A stretch of 64,000 nt of DNA from Jonquetella anthropi DSM 22815 (GCF_000237805.1 NZ_CM001376.1:853010-917009), one strand, 5' to 3'; shown: positions 38,467 to 47,029, numbered from the stretch's first letter. Translations and numbers: made by a program. The notes: generated by a model not told the origin, from the letters alone.

Positions 38467-39254
38467 ACAGCAATCCCCAGCTTATCAGCTTCAGAGACAA
38501 ACGACTCGTCAAGCAGCAAGACGCTGCCGGCCTGAAGGAATAGGGCGGTCAGCCCGGCGTCGGCCATTTTATGCAGCGTGCGAAGCCCAACAACAGGCAA
38601 GTCATACCGTCGGTCCTGATCTCTTCTCATGCCCTTGACGAGGACGCCCCGGCCGGCCAGCGCGCCTGCTCGCTCGATCATGCCGTCGGTGCCCTCCATC
38701 GCTTCAACGGCGATGACGCTTTTGTCCGCCACCACGAGGGACTGACCGAACGACAGCGGCAAAATCTTCTCCAAGACGGACCAGCCGTACTGAGCGTCTG
38801 CCATCTCGTTTTCGCTGGGGCGCCCGGAAGAGACTTGTCCTTCTGAAACCACCATTTCCGGCACGACGTCCTCATACGGGACGACGCGGATTCCAAACCG
38901 TTCAATAGTTCTGACCACAGCCCCAAGCAGGCTGTGGTCATTTCTTTCGCTCGCTTCTGCCAACGTCGACCGCGACGTCTCGTCCATGTTCTTTCGGTCG
39001 TACATCAGCTTCTTGGGCACCCGCCCGGCAAGGATCAGCCGCCGAACGCCGGCAAGACGCATGGACGTCAGGATCACCCCAAAGGCCAGCGGATTTTTCA
39101 CCGACTTAAACGCGCAGCCCAGATCGGTCCAAGGAGCGGAATCGTCGGACAGCAAAAAGACGGCCGGGTCAGTTTCACCCCGCCGACGAAGTCCCTGAAG
39201 AATTGCCAAAGGCAGCCGTCCTTCACCGGCCACAAGAGCCAGTTTGCCGCTCAT
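38436..39254 (-). CDS. lpxI: UDP-2,3-diacylglucosamine pyrophosphatase, LpxI type
   Basis: A 272-residue LpxI (former DUF1009), which makes lipid X by hydrolysing UDP-diacylglucosamine. It is the alternative to LpxH. Family marks are LVAGEGRLPLAILQG at the N-terminus, SVIAVEAMEGTDGMIERAG, and KGMRRDQDRRYDLPVVG. The ATG overlaps the upstream permease gene stop by 4 bases, and the downstream end overlaps lpxB. The LpxI-LpxB order matches the sequence of the reactions. Confidence 0.94.
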   Translation of the reverse strand: MSGKLALVAGEGRLPLAILQGLRRRGETDPAVFLLSDDSAPWTDLGCAFKSVKNPLAFGVILTSMRLAGVRRLILAGRVPKKLMYDRKNMDETSRSTLAEASERNDHSLLGAVVRTIERFGIRVVPYEDVVPEMVVSEGQVSSGRPSENEMADAQYGWSVLEKILPLSFGQSLVVADKSVIAVEAMEGTDGMIERAGALAGRGVLVKGMRRDQDRRYDLPVVGLRTLHKMADAGLTALFLQAGSVLLLDESFVSEADKLGIAVWGVSACQFS

Positions 39255-40339
39255 CGATCAGCCCTTCGGATCAGAAAGACGGCAGCGACTAAGAAAATGA
39301 TATTCGGCAGCCAACCGGCGACCACCGGAGGGAGAGCGTTGGCCTGGCCAAGCGATTTTCCGACCGACATCAGGACGTAGTACAGAAACACGATTAAAAT
39401 GCTCTGCCCGAAACCAACGCTTCGGTTGCCGTGCCGTTGGTGGCTGACGCCGAGCGACGTCCCGATCAGCGAGAGAATGACACACGCCCATGGGACGGCC
39501 AGTTTGAAATGGAACTTGACCCACAGGGCGGAAATATCTTTGCCCTGCATTTTCATCGCCGCAATATACCGATACAGGTCAGAGACGCTCAGGTCGTCGG
39601 GCTTGACCGACGTGTTAGCAATCTGACGCGGGGTTAAAGAAATCGGCAGCTCCTGCTTGGCAAAGTGAAACAAGTGTGCGACGCCGTCGGGTTCCTTCAT
39701 CTCGTAGACGTCCCCGTCAGTCAGATACCAGATTCCGCTCACCCACTGACCGTTCGGCGCCACCGTGATTCGGGTCAATTTGCCGCTCGCCAGCTCCTGC
39801 ACGATGACGTTGGACATACTGCCGCTGGACGGATCCAGCTTGCCCACATACACGACCCGGCCGCCGGGAGCCTGAAGGAAGACCTCCTGTTTAATTAAAA
39901 CAGGCTTCTGCTTGGCCACCTCAAAGGTCATCACGTTTTCAGCTGCCCGCTGACCTAAAGGCACAAGGGTCTCGTTCAGTATCAGAGAGAGGATAGAGAT
40001 GATAACCGCCCAGAAAATCACCGGCCAGTTCATTCGCCAAAACGATATCCCTGACGCCTTCAAAGCGACGACTTCGCTGTTCGTCGACATCGCGCCGAAG
40101 CCCAAAAGGGCCCCCAGCAGGCACGACATCGGCAGAGTGAGCACGACCACGCCGGGCAGCTCGTACACAAAGAGCCGACCTGCCACGGCGAGAGAAACTC
40201 CTCGTTCGATGATCAGGTCGGCGAGTTTGAACAACAGACCGCCTGCCACCATGATGAGAGAAAAAGCCATCACGCCGAACAGGAACGGCCCAGCAAGTTC
40301 TTTTGAAATATATCGGTCAAGCGTGCGGCAACATTTCAT
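39251..40339 (-). CDS. LPS export permease, LptF/LptG family (YjgP/YjgQ)
   Basis: A 362-residue inner-membrane permease of the Lpt machine that lifts LPS from the inner membrane. It starts LDRYISKELAGPFLFG, has three N-terminal membrane helices, a periplasmic beta-jellyroll (about 135-260) and three C-terminal helices. The ATG at 40339 is chosen because GGAG lies 7 bases upstream; 53 in-frame residues further up are kdsC shadow. Only one such gene is seen, so the partner subunit and LptA, B, C must be elsewhere. LptF versus LptG cannot be decided by eye. Confidence 0.9.
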   Translation of the reverse strand: MKCCRTLDRYISKELAGPFLFGVMAFSLIMVAGGLLFKLADLIIERGVSLAVAGRLFVYELPGVVVLTLPMSCLLGALLGFGAMSTNSEVVALKASGISFWRMNWPVIFWAVIISILSLILNETLVPLGQRAAENVMTFEVAKQKPVLIKQEVFLQAPGGRVVYVGKLDPSSGSMSNVIVQELASGKLTRITVAPNGQWVSGIWYLTDGDVYEMKEPDGVAHLFHFAKQELPISLTPRQIANTSVKPDDLSVSDLYRYIAAMKMQGKDISALWVKFHFKLAVPWACVILSLIGTSLGVSHQRHGNRSVGFGQSILIVFLYYVLMSVGKSLGQANALPPVVAGWLPNIIFLVAAVFLIRRADR

Positions 40340-40814
40340 TCTGCAACTCCGCGGCATTACGCCGAAGCAATTCGTCCGTAACTTCTCGGACAGCCCCGAA
40401 ACCTCCTCCGCTTTGGGTAATCCAGTCGGCAGCCTCTTTCGCAGCTGAGACAGCGTCAGCCACTGCAGCGCCGAACCCAGCCCAGCGAATGCAGGCACAG
40501 TCGTTCAGATCGTCGCCGACGTAGGCCGTCTCGCTCTGAGAAACTCCAAGTTCCCGACAGAGCTCCTGAAGAGCGGGCAGTTTTTCGCCCTTACCGTTCA
40601 TCACGACTTTCATACCCAGCTCTTTCGCGCGAGCCAAAGTAGCGTCGGACTGGCGGGCGCTGATCAGCGCCACCGTGCCGCCGCTTCCTTTAAACATCGC
40701 AATGCCTAAGCCGTCGCGAACGTGAAAACGCTTAAACTCGTGACCGGCCCCGTCGATGAACACGCCTCCGTCGGTCAGAGTGCCGTCGACGTCAAGCGCC
40801 AGTAACCTGAACAC
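40317..40814 (-). CDS. kdsC: Kdo-8-phosphate phosphatase
   Basis: A 165-residue HAD phosphatase without cap domain that dephosphorylates Kdo 8-phosphate. Motif I is LALDVDGTLTDGG, the second motif is in LISAR, and VGDDLNDCACI carries the acidic motif. The GTG at 40814 is chosen because it follows the lpxA stop by 4 bases and gives the usual N-terminus. A longer frame to 40928 lies inside lpxA. The end overlaps the lptF/G gene by 23 bases. Confidence 0.93.
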   Translation of the reverse strand: MFRLLALDVDGTLTDGGVFIDGAGHEFKRFHVRDGLGIAMFKGSGGTVALISARQSDATLARAKELGMKVVMNGKGEKLPALQELCRELGVSQSETAYVGDDLNDCACIRWAGFGAAVADAVSAAKEAADWITQSGGGFGAVREVTDELLRRNAAELQNEMLPHA

Positions 40815-40818
40815 CAGC

Positions 40819-41631
40819 CTACCGATCCTGTTCGTGACCGCGGCTTTTTGGCCAAGTGCAGACGCCGCGGCCCCGGTTCGAGCTTCGGAAGAACTCGATG
40901 ATCCGCAGGACGTCCTTGTCAGTAGCATTCTTAGCCAGCTCTTCCACAGCCTGACGAATCGGAAGTCCGCTGTGGTAAATGCGCTGATATGCGTGCCGAA
41001 GCAGCAGCCGTTTTTCCTGCGAGAACCCGTTGCGCTTTAATCCGACCACGTTCAGGCCATAGACCCGGGACGGGTGGCCGTCCACCAGCGTAAAGGGAGG
41101 GATGTCTTGGACGTTTTTCGACGCACCGCCGACCATGCAGTATTCGCCGATGCGCAGGAACTGATGAAAGCCGGCTAAACCGCCGATGACCGTATGCTCG
41201 CCCACCTCAACATATCCGGCCAAGCCAGACTTGCTTGAAATGATCACGTTGTTGCCGATGGAAACGTTGTGTCCTACGTGAACGCTGTCCATCAGCAGAC
41301 AGTCGCTGCCGACAGTCGTCCGCTGTCCCGCCCCGGTACCGCGGTGAATCGTTACGTGTTCCCGAATAATCGTTCGGTCGCCGATGCAGACGTAGCTTTC
41401 CTCGCCCTTAAAACCCATATCCTGCGGTTCGGCGCCGATGATCGCGCTTTCATAGATGACGCATTTTTTCCCAACAGTAACATACTGGCAAAGACGAACC
41501 ATCGGCCTGATGACCGTGCCGTCGCCGATGGTCACGTGATCTCCAATCATGCAGAAAGGACCAATTTCGACTCCCTCACCCAATATCGCGTTGGGAGAAA
41601 CGATTGCCGTCGGGTGAATATGAACTGTCAT
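40819..41631 (-). CDS. lpxA: UDP-N-acetylglucosamine acyltransferase
   Basis: A 270-residue left-handed beta-helix acyltransferase, first enzyme of lipid A synthesis. Hexapeptide repeats run through the first two thirds. The catalytic histidine lies in MDSVHVGHNVSIG. The C-terminal helical domain with NVVGLKRNGFS is present. It overlaps fabZ by 4 bases. The last 15 residues are basic and look like a short added tail. Confidence 0.96.
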   Translation of the reverse strand: MTVHIHPTAIVSPNAILGEGVEIGPFCMIGDHVTIGDGTVIRPMVRLCQYVTVGKKCVIYESAIIGAEPQDMGFKGEESYVCIGDRTIIREHVTIHRGTGAGQRTTVGSDCLLMDSVHVGHNVSIGNNVIISSKSGLAGYVEVGEHTVIGGLAGFHQFLRIGEYCMVGGASKNVQDIPPFTLVDGHPSRVYGLNVVGLKRNGFSQEKRLLLRHAYQRIYHSGLPIRQAVEELAKNATDKDVLRIIEFFRSSNRGRGVCTWPKSRGHEQDR

Positions 41632-42092
41632 TTTTCTCCCTCCTTCCGGAGGTCATCCTCCGAACTTTTAGGTAAAAGAGCGAAACTGAGGATTGCCTCG
41701 GCGACCATTTGATCGTCAACCTTCGCTGTCGCGCTGACCTTGCCCATTCGGCCGAGCGTTCTGATCATCTGAACCTCCATGACCAGTTGATCGCCCGGAA
41801 CGACCATCTTCCGAAACTTGGCCTTATCAACGCCGGTCAAAAAGGAAACCGCCCCTTCGAGACCGAATCCTTTAGCGAGCATCACGCCCGCAGTCTGAGC
41901 CAAAGCCTCCAAAATCAAGACGCCAGGCATCACGGACTTTTGGGGGAAATGCCCTTGAAAAAACGGCTCGTTGAACGTGACGTTTTTGATTGCCTTCGCT
42001 GATTTTGCCGGCTCAAGCTCTAAAACTCGATCGACTAGAAGGAACGGGTACCGGTGAGGCAAAATGCTTTTCAGATCTTCCGCGTCGTACAT
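41628..42092 (-). CDS. fabZ: 3-hydroxyacyl-ACP dehydratase
   Basis: A 154-residue hot-dog-fold dehydratase of fatty acid synthesis. The motifs ILPHRYPFLLVDRV, FFQGHFPQKSVMPGVL (catalytic His) and EALAQTAGV are intact. It competes with LpxA and LpxD for hydroxyacyl-ACP, and its place between lpxC and lpxA is a classic arrangement. It overlaps lpxA by 4 bases. Confidence 0.96.
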   Translation of the reverse strand: MYDAEDLKSILPHRYPFLLVDRVLELEPAKSAKAIKNVTFNEPFFQGHFPQKSVMPGVLILEALAQTAGVMLAKGFGLEGAVSFLTGVDKAKFRKMVVPGDQLVMEVQMIRTLGRMGKVSATAKVDDQMVAEAILSFALLPKSSEDDLRKEGEK

Positions 42093-42116
42093 GTCTTCGT
42101 CTCCTCATACCGCACA

Positions 42117-42944
42117 TTAGCATTTTTCAGCGCATCGACCGAGCCTGTCAACCAGCTTCAGGTGCATCGCGTGTCCGGCCCGTATACCAATAAAGTGTCC
42201 CTTCAAGGGACGCCCAATTAACGTTAAATCCCCCACAAAATCGAACATCTTATGGCGAACGTACTCATCCGAACAGCGGAGCTCGTTGCCGCCCAGAGGC
42301 CCTTCACTTCCGACAACCAAGGCCGTGTCAACCGTCCCGCCGAGCCCAAGGCCGGCCGCTCGCATTGCCTCAACTTCCGCCTCCAGACAGAACGTCCGGC
42401 ACTGGGCGAGCTCCCTGATGAACGTCTCCGGGGCAACGGTGACCGTTGCCGTCTGTGTCCCGATCGGAGTGCCGGAGTAGTCAATCGTATAAGTAATACG
42501 GAAGGCGTCATCCGGCAGCGCCGCAGTAACCTTTCGACCGTCTGGCGACTGCACGGCAACAGGCGCGGCAACACAGAAAAAGTCTCGATCGCCCGACTGC
42601 TCAGCAAAGCCGTTTTGGGCCAGCCCTTGGCAGTACTCCAGTCCGCCGCCGTCCAACAGAGGCGCCTCAATCCCATCTGGGCAGATTATGACGTCGTCAA
42701 CACCCAACCCGCGCAGCGACGCCAACATGTGCTCCACTGTCATCAGCCTGTGCGAGCCAAACGACAGGACGGTCCCGCGGCCGTCCCCGCTCCGCTGGGC
42801 ATGGGAAATTTGGAACGCCTCGCTGCCAAACCTGACCTGATACCCGGTCCCTGAAGGAGCCGGAAGGAGCTGAACAGAAGTGCGCTCGCCCGAGTGAAGT
42901 CCTACGCCGTCGAAGCGAATCGGATTTTTCAGCGTCAGCCGCAT
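42117..42944 (-). CDS. lpxC: UDP-3-O-acyl-N-acetylglucosamine deacetylase
   Basis: A 275-residue zinc deacetylase catalysing the committed step of lipid A synthesis. It starts TLKNPIRFDGVGLHSG. Zinc ligands are visible as His in LMTVEHMLASL and His/Asp in VRHKMFDFVGDL. The general acid-base histidine is in AGHAMHLKLV. Length is slightly below the E. coli protein. Its ATG overlaps the lpxD stop by one base (TGATG). Confidence 0.96.
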   Translation of the reverse strand: MRLTLKNPIRFDGVGLHSGERTSVQLLPAPSGTGYQVRFGSEAFQISHAQRSGDGRGTVLSFGSHRLMTVEHMLASLRGLGVDDVIICPDGIEAPLLDGGGLEYCQGLAQNGFAEQSGDRDFFCVAAPVAVQSPDGRKVTAALPDDAFRITYTIDYSGTPIGTQTATVTVAPETFIRELAQCRTFCLEAEVEAMRAAGLGLGGTVDTALVVGSEGPLGGNELRCSDEYVRHKMFDFVGDLTLIGRPLKGHFIGIRAGHAMHLKLVDRLGRCAEKC

Positions 42945-43966
42945 CAGTCGGCCTGCTTCGAGGACTCTAGCCGCTTCAGCCGGTCGAACAGCTCAGGCAG
43001 CCGCCGAATCAGAGCTAGGGTCTTGAAGTCCTCCCTGTGGTCTCTGGCGGGAAAGCCTGACACAACGGCGCCAGCGGGAACGTCCTTCGTCACGCCGGAA
43101 AGCGCGGCGACAACTGCCCCGCGGCCGACCCGCCGGTGGTCCTGAATCCCGCTCCTGACGGCGAGAATCGCGCCGTCTTCGATTACCACGCTGCCAGACA
43201 GGCCGGACTGGCTGGTGATAATGCAGTTGCGGCCGATTTGGGCGTTGTGGCCGATCTGAACTTGGTTGTCGATCTTTGTGTCGTCACCGACCGTCGTGTC
43301 GCCAATTGTGCCCCGATCGATCGTCACGCAGGCGCCAATCGACACCCGGTCGCCAACCTTCACCGCGCCGATTTGAGGTATCTTCACAGGGCTCGAATCC
43401 GGCCCGCCGGGAATAAACCCAAAACCGTCGCTTCCGATCACAGTACCGGCATCGACATAACAGTCTCTACCAACGGAACATCTCCGGTGAATGGTCACCC
43501 CTGGTTCAAGGACTGTTCCCTCGCCGACCTGAACATCCTCACCGACGTAGACCCGAGCCGTCAGCCTGACGTTGGGGCCGATTTTTGCTCCCCGGGAGAC
43601 GACGCAGAACGGGCCGACGAACGCAGAAGCGTCTACTAACGCGCCGGGGGAAACGCTGGCCGCAGGCGAAACACCGGGGCATACAGGCGTGCGGGGCTCG
43701 AAAAGGGCTAGGACTCGGGCCATCGACTGGCGAAACGACTTAACGATAACGCCGTCATAGCCGGCAGGGAACTTACCTTCCTCAGCTAAGACAGGGACTT
43801 CTGAGGGGACAGACTTGGCCAATTCTGGCGAGTCCACGAAGCTCAGCCGGTCGGCGTCAAAGACTCCTGCCGGAGAAACGCCGGAGACACTCCGCCGGCC
43901 GTTTCCAGAAACCTTTCCGCCTACAGCCTCAGCAAGTTCTGCCAGACTCAGGGTCTGTTTTCCCAT
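42944..43966 (-). CDS. lpxD: UDP-3-O-acylglucosamine N-acyltransferase
   Basis: A 340-residue trimeric acyltransferase, third step of lipid A synthesis. It has an N-terminal uridine-binding domain (about 1-95), hexapeptide beta-helix repeats, the catalytic histidine in VQIGHNAQIG and a C-terminal helix with LPELFDRLKRLE. It follows bamA after 31 bases. The usual skp/ompH gene between bamA and lpxD is absent here. Confidence 0.96.
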   Translation of the reverse strand: MGKQTLSLAELAEAVGGKVSGNGRRSVSGVSPAGVFDADRLSFVDSPELAKSVPSEVPVLAEEGKFPAGYDGVIVKSFRQSMARVLALFEPRTPVCPGVSPAASVSPGALVDASAFVGPFCVVSRGAKIGPNVRLTARVYVGEDVQVGEGTVLEPGVTIHRRCSVGRDCYVDAGTVIGSDGFGFIPGGPDSSPVKIPQIGAVKVGDRVSIGACVTIDRGTIGDTTVGDDTKIDNQVQIGHNAQIGRNCIITSQSGLSGSVVIEDGAILAVRSGIQDHRRVGRGAVVAALSGVTKDVPAGAVVSGFPARDHREDFKTLALIRRLPELFDRLKRLESSKQAD

Positions 43967-43997
43967 CCCGTCCCCTCCAATTTCAGAAAAGGTCCGA

Positions 43998-45809
43998 TTA
44001 GAACATCTCGCCGAAACCGAAGTGGTACTCGGTCTCTTTCTTGCCGTTGGGCCGATCGCCCCGAGCCACGTCGACGCGAATCAGGCCAAAGGGCGACTTA
44101 AAGCGAATCCCGACACCCGGCGATTTCAGCCACTCGTCAGAATCAACCGTCGAAGGAAGGAAGGGCGCCCTCGTGCCGCCGCGCCAGACCCGACCGATGT
44201 CATAGAACCCAACAATCGAAAAGTTCTCGTCAATAGGAACTCGGAACTCCACGTTGGCCAGAGCCATGCGCACACCGCGCATGTACGACGACTCGTAGCC
44301 GCGGACAGTCCGCGCGCCGCCGATAGAATACCGCTCAGAGAACGGCAGGCTGTCGCTGCTCGAGTCAGCACCTCTGATTCGGAGCGCCAACACCGCCGGA
44401 CGGTCTTCCGTCATCCCCAACTTGACGAAGTCCTGAAGCCAAGGCATTGGATAGTAGAAACAAGCTTCGGCCCAATACTTCGTGTAGGACTTGTCGCCGC
44501 CAAGGACATCCCACGCCTGCTGAACGCCGATAGTCTCGCGGTCGCCCTTCGCGTAGGGCAGATACGGGTCCGTGTTGTCCCGAGTCAGCTCAAGAGTGGT
44601 CGAAAAAATCTTCGTGTTCAACGAGTCGTTGTCGGTGTAGAACTTCTCAATCTCGGCGGCGGAGACGCCATATTTAGCCGCAAGGGCTCTGTTGTCAGCC
44701 GCATACGGGCCGGTCGTCACTTCGTTTTTATGCCAGTCCGCGGTGAAGAACCAGCTAAGTTCACCTTTTCGGCCGAACTTTCTGCCAATACCGACCGACG
44801 CTCCGTACCGCTTTTCATCGAACTTGAACATATCCAACTGCTCGTCCCGGTAGGTCAGCTCGTCGTCCTCCGAGTAGTACCCGCTGACCTTCCAAGAAAA
44901 GTTCTTCTTGTCCATGTACGGATCGGAGAAGTTGATCCAGTAATTGCTGTAGTCGCCCTTGTCAAATCCCACGTCAAGGACGCGGCCCCAGCCGCCGAAG
45001 TTGGACTCTCTGAAGCTGGCTCCGCCGCTCAGACCGCTGCTCGAACCGTAACCAATCGAAAGGGTCAGCGCGGCGCTCTTTTTCTCCGTTACGGTCAGGA
45101 TCAGATCGACAACATTCGGATCGTCAGTCGGTTCAAAACCGACTGAAACGTCGCTCAAATAGCCAAGGGAGCGAAGCTTGCCAACCGACCGGCGCAGCGT
45201 GGTCGCGTTGAGCATGTCGCCTGTTTTCATCGGGAAATAGCGGCGAATAACCGCCGACTTGGTCCGCTTGTTGCCCTGAATGACGACCTCGCCGACCCGC
45301 ACTTCCCCCAGCTGTACGACGACGACGCCATCGTGCATTTCAACATTTTTGATCCGGGTCATCGAGTATCCGTCCTTCTGGAAACGATCCCGCAGCCGCT
45401 GAAGGTCGTTGCGGAAGAACGCTGAGTTGAACGTCATACCCGGCTTCGTAAACAGAAGGCTTTTCAACGTCTTTTCTTTGTACAGCGTATTGCCTTCAAA
45501 CTGAATATCCTTAACCACAGGATTTTCAGTCACTTGAAACTCCAGCGTCAGGCCGTCGTCGCCGGTTACAAAGTGCGCGTCGACGTTCGAGAAATACCCC
45601 AAGTTGAAGATGGCTTTAATATCGTCTGAAACGACTTGCTGATTCGCCTCTTCACCGGGTTTTGTCTTCACGATCGAAAGCACGTAGTCACTGGACACGG
45701 TAGTGTTGCCAACTACCTTGATGTGATCCACCGTAGCCGCAAAACAGCTCGAGACCATGGCAGCTGTCAGCAGCAAACCCAACAGGCAAATTTTCAGTTT
45801 AATCAACAT
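43998..45809 (-). CDS. bamA: Outer membrane protein assembly factor BamA, three POTRA domains
   Basis: A 603-residue outer-membrane insertase. A signal peptide (LIKLKICLLGLLLTAAMVSSCFA) precedes three POTRA repeats (about 24-97, 98-172, 173-250), then a 16-strand type beta-barrel with the VRGY lock motif in GGARTVRGYESS and a C-terminal aromatic residue. E. coli BamA has five POTRAs and about 790 residues of mature protein. The ATG at 45809 follows AAGGGGAA; the frame to 45845 has no ribosome binding site. It is the first gene of the 22-gene envelope operon. Confidence 0.95.
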   Translation of the reverse strand: MLIKLKICLLGLLLTAAMVSSCFAATVDHIKVVGNTTVSSDYVLSIVKTKPGEEANQQVVSDDIKAIFNLGYFSNVDAHFVTGDDGLTLEFQVTENPVVKDIQFEGNTLYKEKTLKSLLFTKPGMTFNSAFFRNDLQRLRDRFQKDGYSMTRIKNVEMHDGVVVVQLGEVRVGEVVIQGNKRTKSAVIRRYFPMKTGDMLNATTLRRSVGKLRSLGYLSDVSVGFEPTDDPNVVDLILTVTEKKSAALTLSIGYGSSSGLSGGASFRESNFGGWGRVLDVGFDKGDYSNYWINFSDPYMDKKNFSWKVSGYYSEDDELTYRDEQLDMFKFDEKRYGASVGIGRKFGRKGELSWFFTADWHKNEVTTGPYAADNRALAAKYGVSAAEIEKFYTDNDSLNTKIFSTTLELTRDNTDPYLPYAKGDRETIGVQQAWDVLGGDKSYTKYWAEACFYYPMPWLQDFVKLGMTEDRPAVLALRIRGADSSSDSLPFSERYSIGGARTVRGYESSYMRGVRMALANVEFRVPIDENFSIVGFYDIGRVWRGGTRAPFLPSTVDSDEWLKSPGVGIRFKSPFGLIRVDVARGDRPNGKKETEYHFGFGEMF

Positions 45810-45871
45810 TAAAAAATTCCCCTTCCGTTTGCGATCTCCAAACAAGAGTTTTGAGAACTGTCCAACAAATT

Positions 45872-45880
45872 ATTGTAACA
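45872..45880 (-). promoter_or_regulatory. Candidate extended -10 promoter of the envelope operon
   Basis: The minus strand reads TGTTACAAT, an extended -10, 63 bases upstream of the bamA ATG. No good -35 is seen. The same 11-mer CTGTTACAATA is found upstream of the EF-G-like gene. If real, it could drive all genes down to 22291. Confidence 0.42.
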
Positions 45881-45891
45881 GAGAGTCTCAC

Positions 45892-46587
45892 TTACGATCG
45901 AGAAAACAGGTCAAATCTTTCATTTTCCGAGTCAAGCCCGCCCTCAGCGTCCATAGCGGTCGGCCGCGAGCAGGAACTGAGGTGCCGGCAGTCGTTGGAA
46001 AAGCTGAGCCAAAACTGGCCGTTCCAATATTCGAGCCCGGTCAGGCTGCAGTTATTCAGGCAGAACCTCCAAGTGGCGCGGCTCGGCGCCCCAAGCGCCT
46101 CAGCAAGCAAAGCCCGAAGCGTCCCGCCGTGGCTCACGATCAATATCCGAGCCTCCTCCGACTGGGCGGCGCGCCGCAGAACGCCCGCCGCACGCTCCCG
46201 AACCGACAGGAACGACTCGCCGTCCGGGGGAGTGACTGAATCGGGATCTTCTCCCCAGCTCGCGTAGGCATCCGCCCAAGACGACGCGATTTCATCTCTC
46301 GTGCAGGTCTCCCACTTGCCGAACGATATTTCACAGAGCTCCGGGCAGACGGTCATATCGCCCACGGACCTGCCGGAAGCCAAGACGGCAGTTTCGGTCG
46401 CTCTGGAGAGCGGACTCGTGAATATCAGCTGGGGATTCCAGCCTTGAACCACGTCGCGGCAAGCAGCCGCCTGCCGCCTGCCGTCTTCGTTCAGCGACAC
46501 GTCACTGCGCCCCTGATACCGGGACTGACAGTTCCAGTCTGTCACCCCGTGCCGAAGAAGCACAATTTGCTTGACTGGTGAAAACAT
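45892..46587 (-). CDS. Histidine phosphatase family protein (CobC/GpmB-like)
   Basis: A 231-residue phosphoglycerate-mutase-fold phosphatase. The catalytic segment VLLRHGVTDWN is near the N-terminus and the second histidine lies in LIVSHGGTLRALL. Size and motifs fit alpha-ribazole phosphatase or a broad phosphatase; no cobalamin genes are nearby. The ATG at 46587 has AAAGGAT upstream; the frame to 46767 runs through a promoter and terminator region and is rejected. It lies between the tRNA terminator and bamA. Confidence 0.87.
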   Translation of the reverse strand: MFSPVKQIVLLRHGVTDWNCQSRYQGRSDVSLNEDGRRQAAACRDVVQGWNPQLIFTSPLSRATETAVLASGRSVGDMTVCPELCEISFGKWETCTRDEIASSWADAYASWGEDPDSVTPPDGESFLSVRERAAGVLRRAAQSEEARILIVSHGGTLRALLAEALGAPSRATWRFCLNNCSLTGLEYWNGQFWLSFSNDCRHLSSCSRPTAMDAEGGLDSENERFDLFSRS

Positions 46588-46655
46588 CCCGTATCCTTTC
46601 GCTTTTCCCACGTCCAGTTCCAGCCTCGCTGAACCCTGCGGACGGTAAACTTGGC

Positions 46656-46676
46656 ACAATATCAGAACATATTGTA
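46656..46676 (-). promoter_or_regulatory. Inverted repeat overlapping a candidate -10 of the phosphatase gene
   Basis: ACAATAT and ATATTGT (46656-46662 and 46669-46675) are separated by six bases. On the minus strand TACAAT (46676-46671) overlaps the repeat. A weak -35 TTGCGC lies 17 bases upstream of it. This fits a promoter with an overlapping operator, 84 bases before the phosphatase ATG. The regulator is unknown. Confidence 0.4.
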
Positions 46677-46737
46677 TCAAGTCGGACGAGTTGGCGCAAC
46701 GACTGCCGCATGGTTCAACGGCAAAGGCCGGAAAGAT

Positions 46738-46768
46738 ACAAAAAAGCCCCGCGTTTCCGCGGGGCAAA
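46738..46768 (-). terminator. Intrinsic terminator of the tRNA operon
   Basis: On the minus strand a perfect 8-bp GC stem (GCCCCGCG / CGCGGGGC) with a 4-base loop is followed by TTTTTTGT. It comes right after tRNA-Thr. Confidence 0.93.
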
Positions 46769-46774
46769 ACTTCG

Positions 46775-46850
46775 TGGAGCCGACTTCCAGACTTGAACTG
46801 GAGACCTGCGCATTACGAGTGCGCTGCTCTACCAACTGAGCTAAGTCGGC
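46775..46850 (-). tRNA. tRNA-Thr (anticodon CGU)
   Basis: A 76-base cloverleaf with acceptor GCCGACT / AGTCGGC, D arm GCTC / GAGC, anticodon stem GCGCA / TGCGC enclosing loop CTCGTAA, and T arm with GTTCAAG. CCA is encoded. It is the last of three tRNA genes transcribed together. Confidence 0.96.
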
Positions 46851-46854
46851 ATGG

Positions 46855-46930
46855 TGGCGGTCCCAGCGGGATTCGAACCCGCGCTACCGCCGTGAAAGGG
46901 CGGTGTCCTAGGCCACTAGACAATGGGACC
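46855..46930 (-). tRNA. tRNA-Glu (anticodon UUC)
   Basis: A 76-base cloverleaf with acceptor GGTCCC / GGGACC, anticodon stem CCGCC / GGCGG enclosing CTTTCAC, and T loop GTTCGAATC. CCA is encoded. It is a likely substrate of MnmA, and its mischarged relatives are substrates of GatCAB. Confidence 0.96.
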
Positions 46931-46932
46931 AA

Positions 46933-47008
46933 TGGTGAGTCGTGCGAGACTTGAACTCGCGACACCCGGATTAAAAGTCCGGTGCTCTACCGACTGAGCT
47001 AACGACTC
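46933..47008 (-). tRNA. tRNA-Lys (anticodon UUU)
   Basis: A 76-base cloverleaf with acceptor GAGTCGT / ACGACTC, anticodon stem CCGGA / TCCGG enclosing CTTTTAA, and T loop GTTCAAG. CCA is encoded. It is the first tRNA of the operon, about 14 bases after the predicted transcription start, and a likely substrate of LysS and MnmA encoded in this window. Confidence 0.96.
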
Positions 47009-47029
47009 TCGACGACGCGTCACTGGGGA

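Noticed and set aside
43815-45146. Plus-strand open frame of 443 codons opposite bamA and lpxD
   Set aside because: No motif, no ribosome binding site, and it crosses the junction of two well-supported genes.
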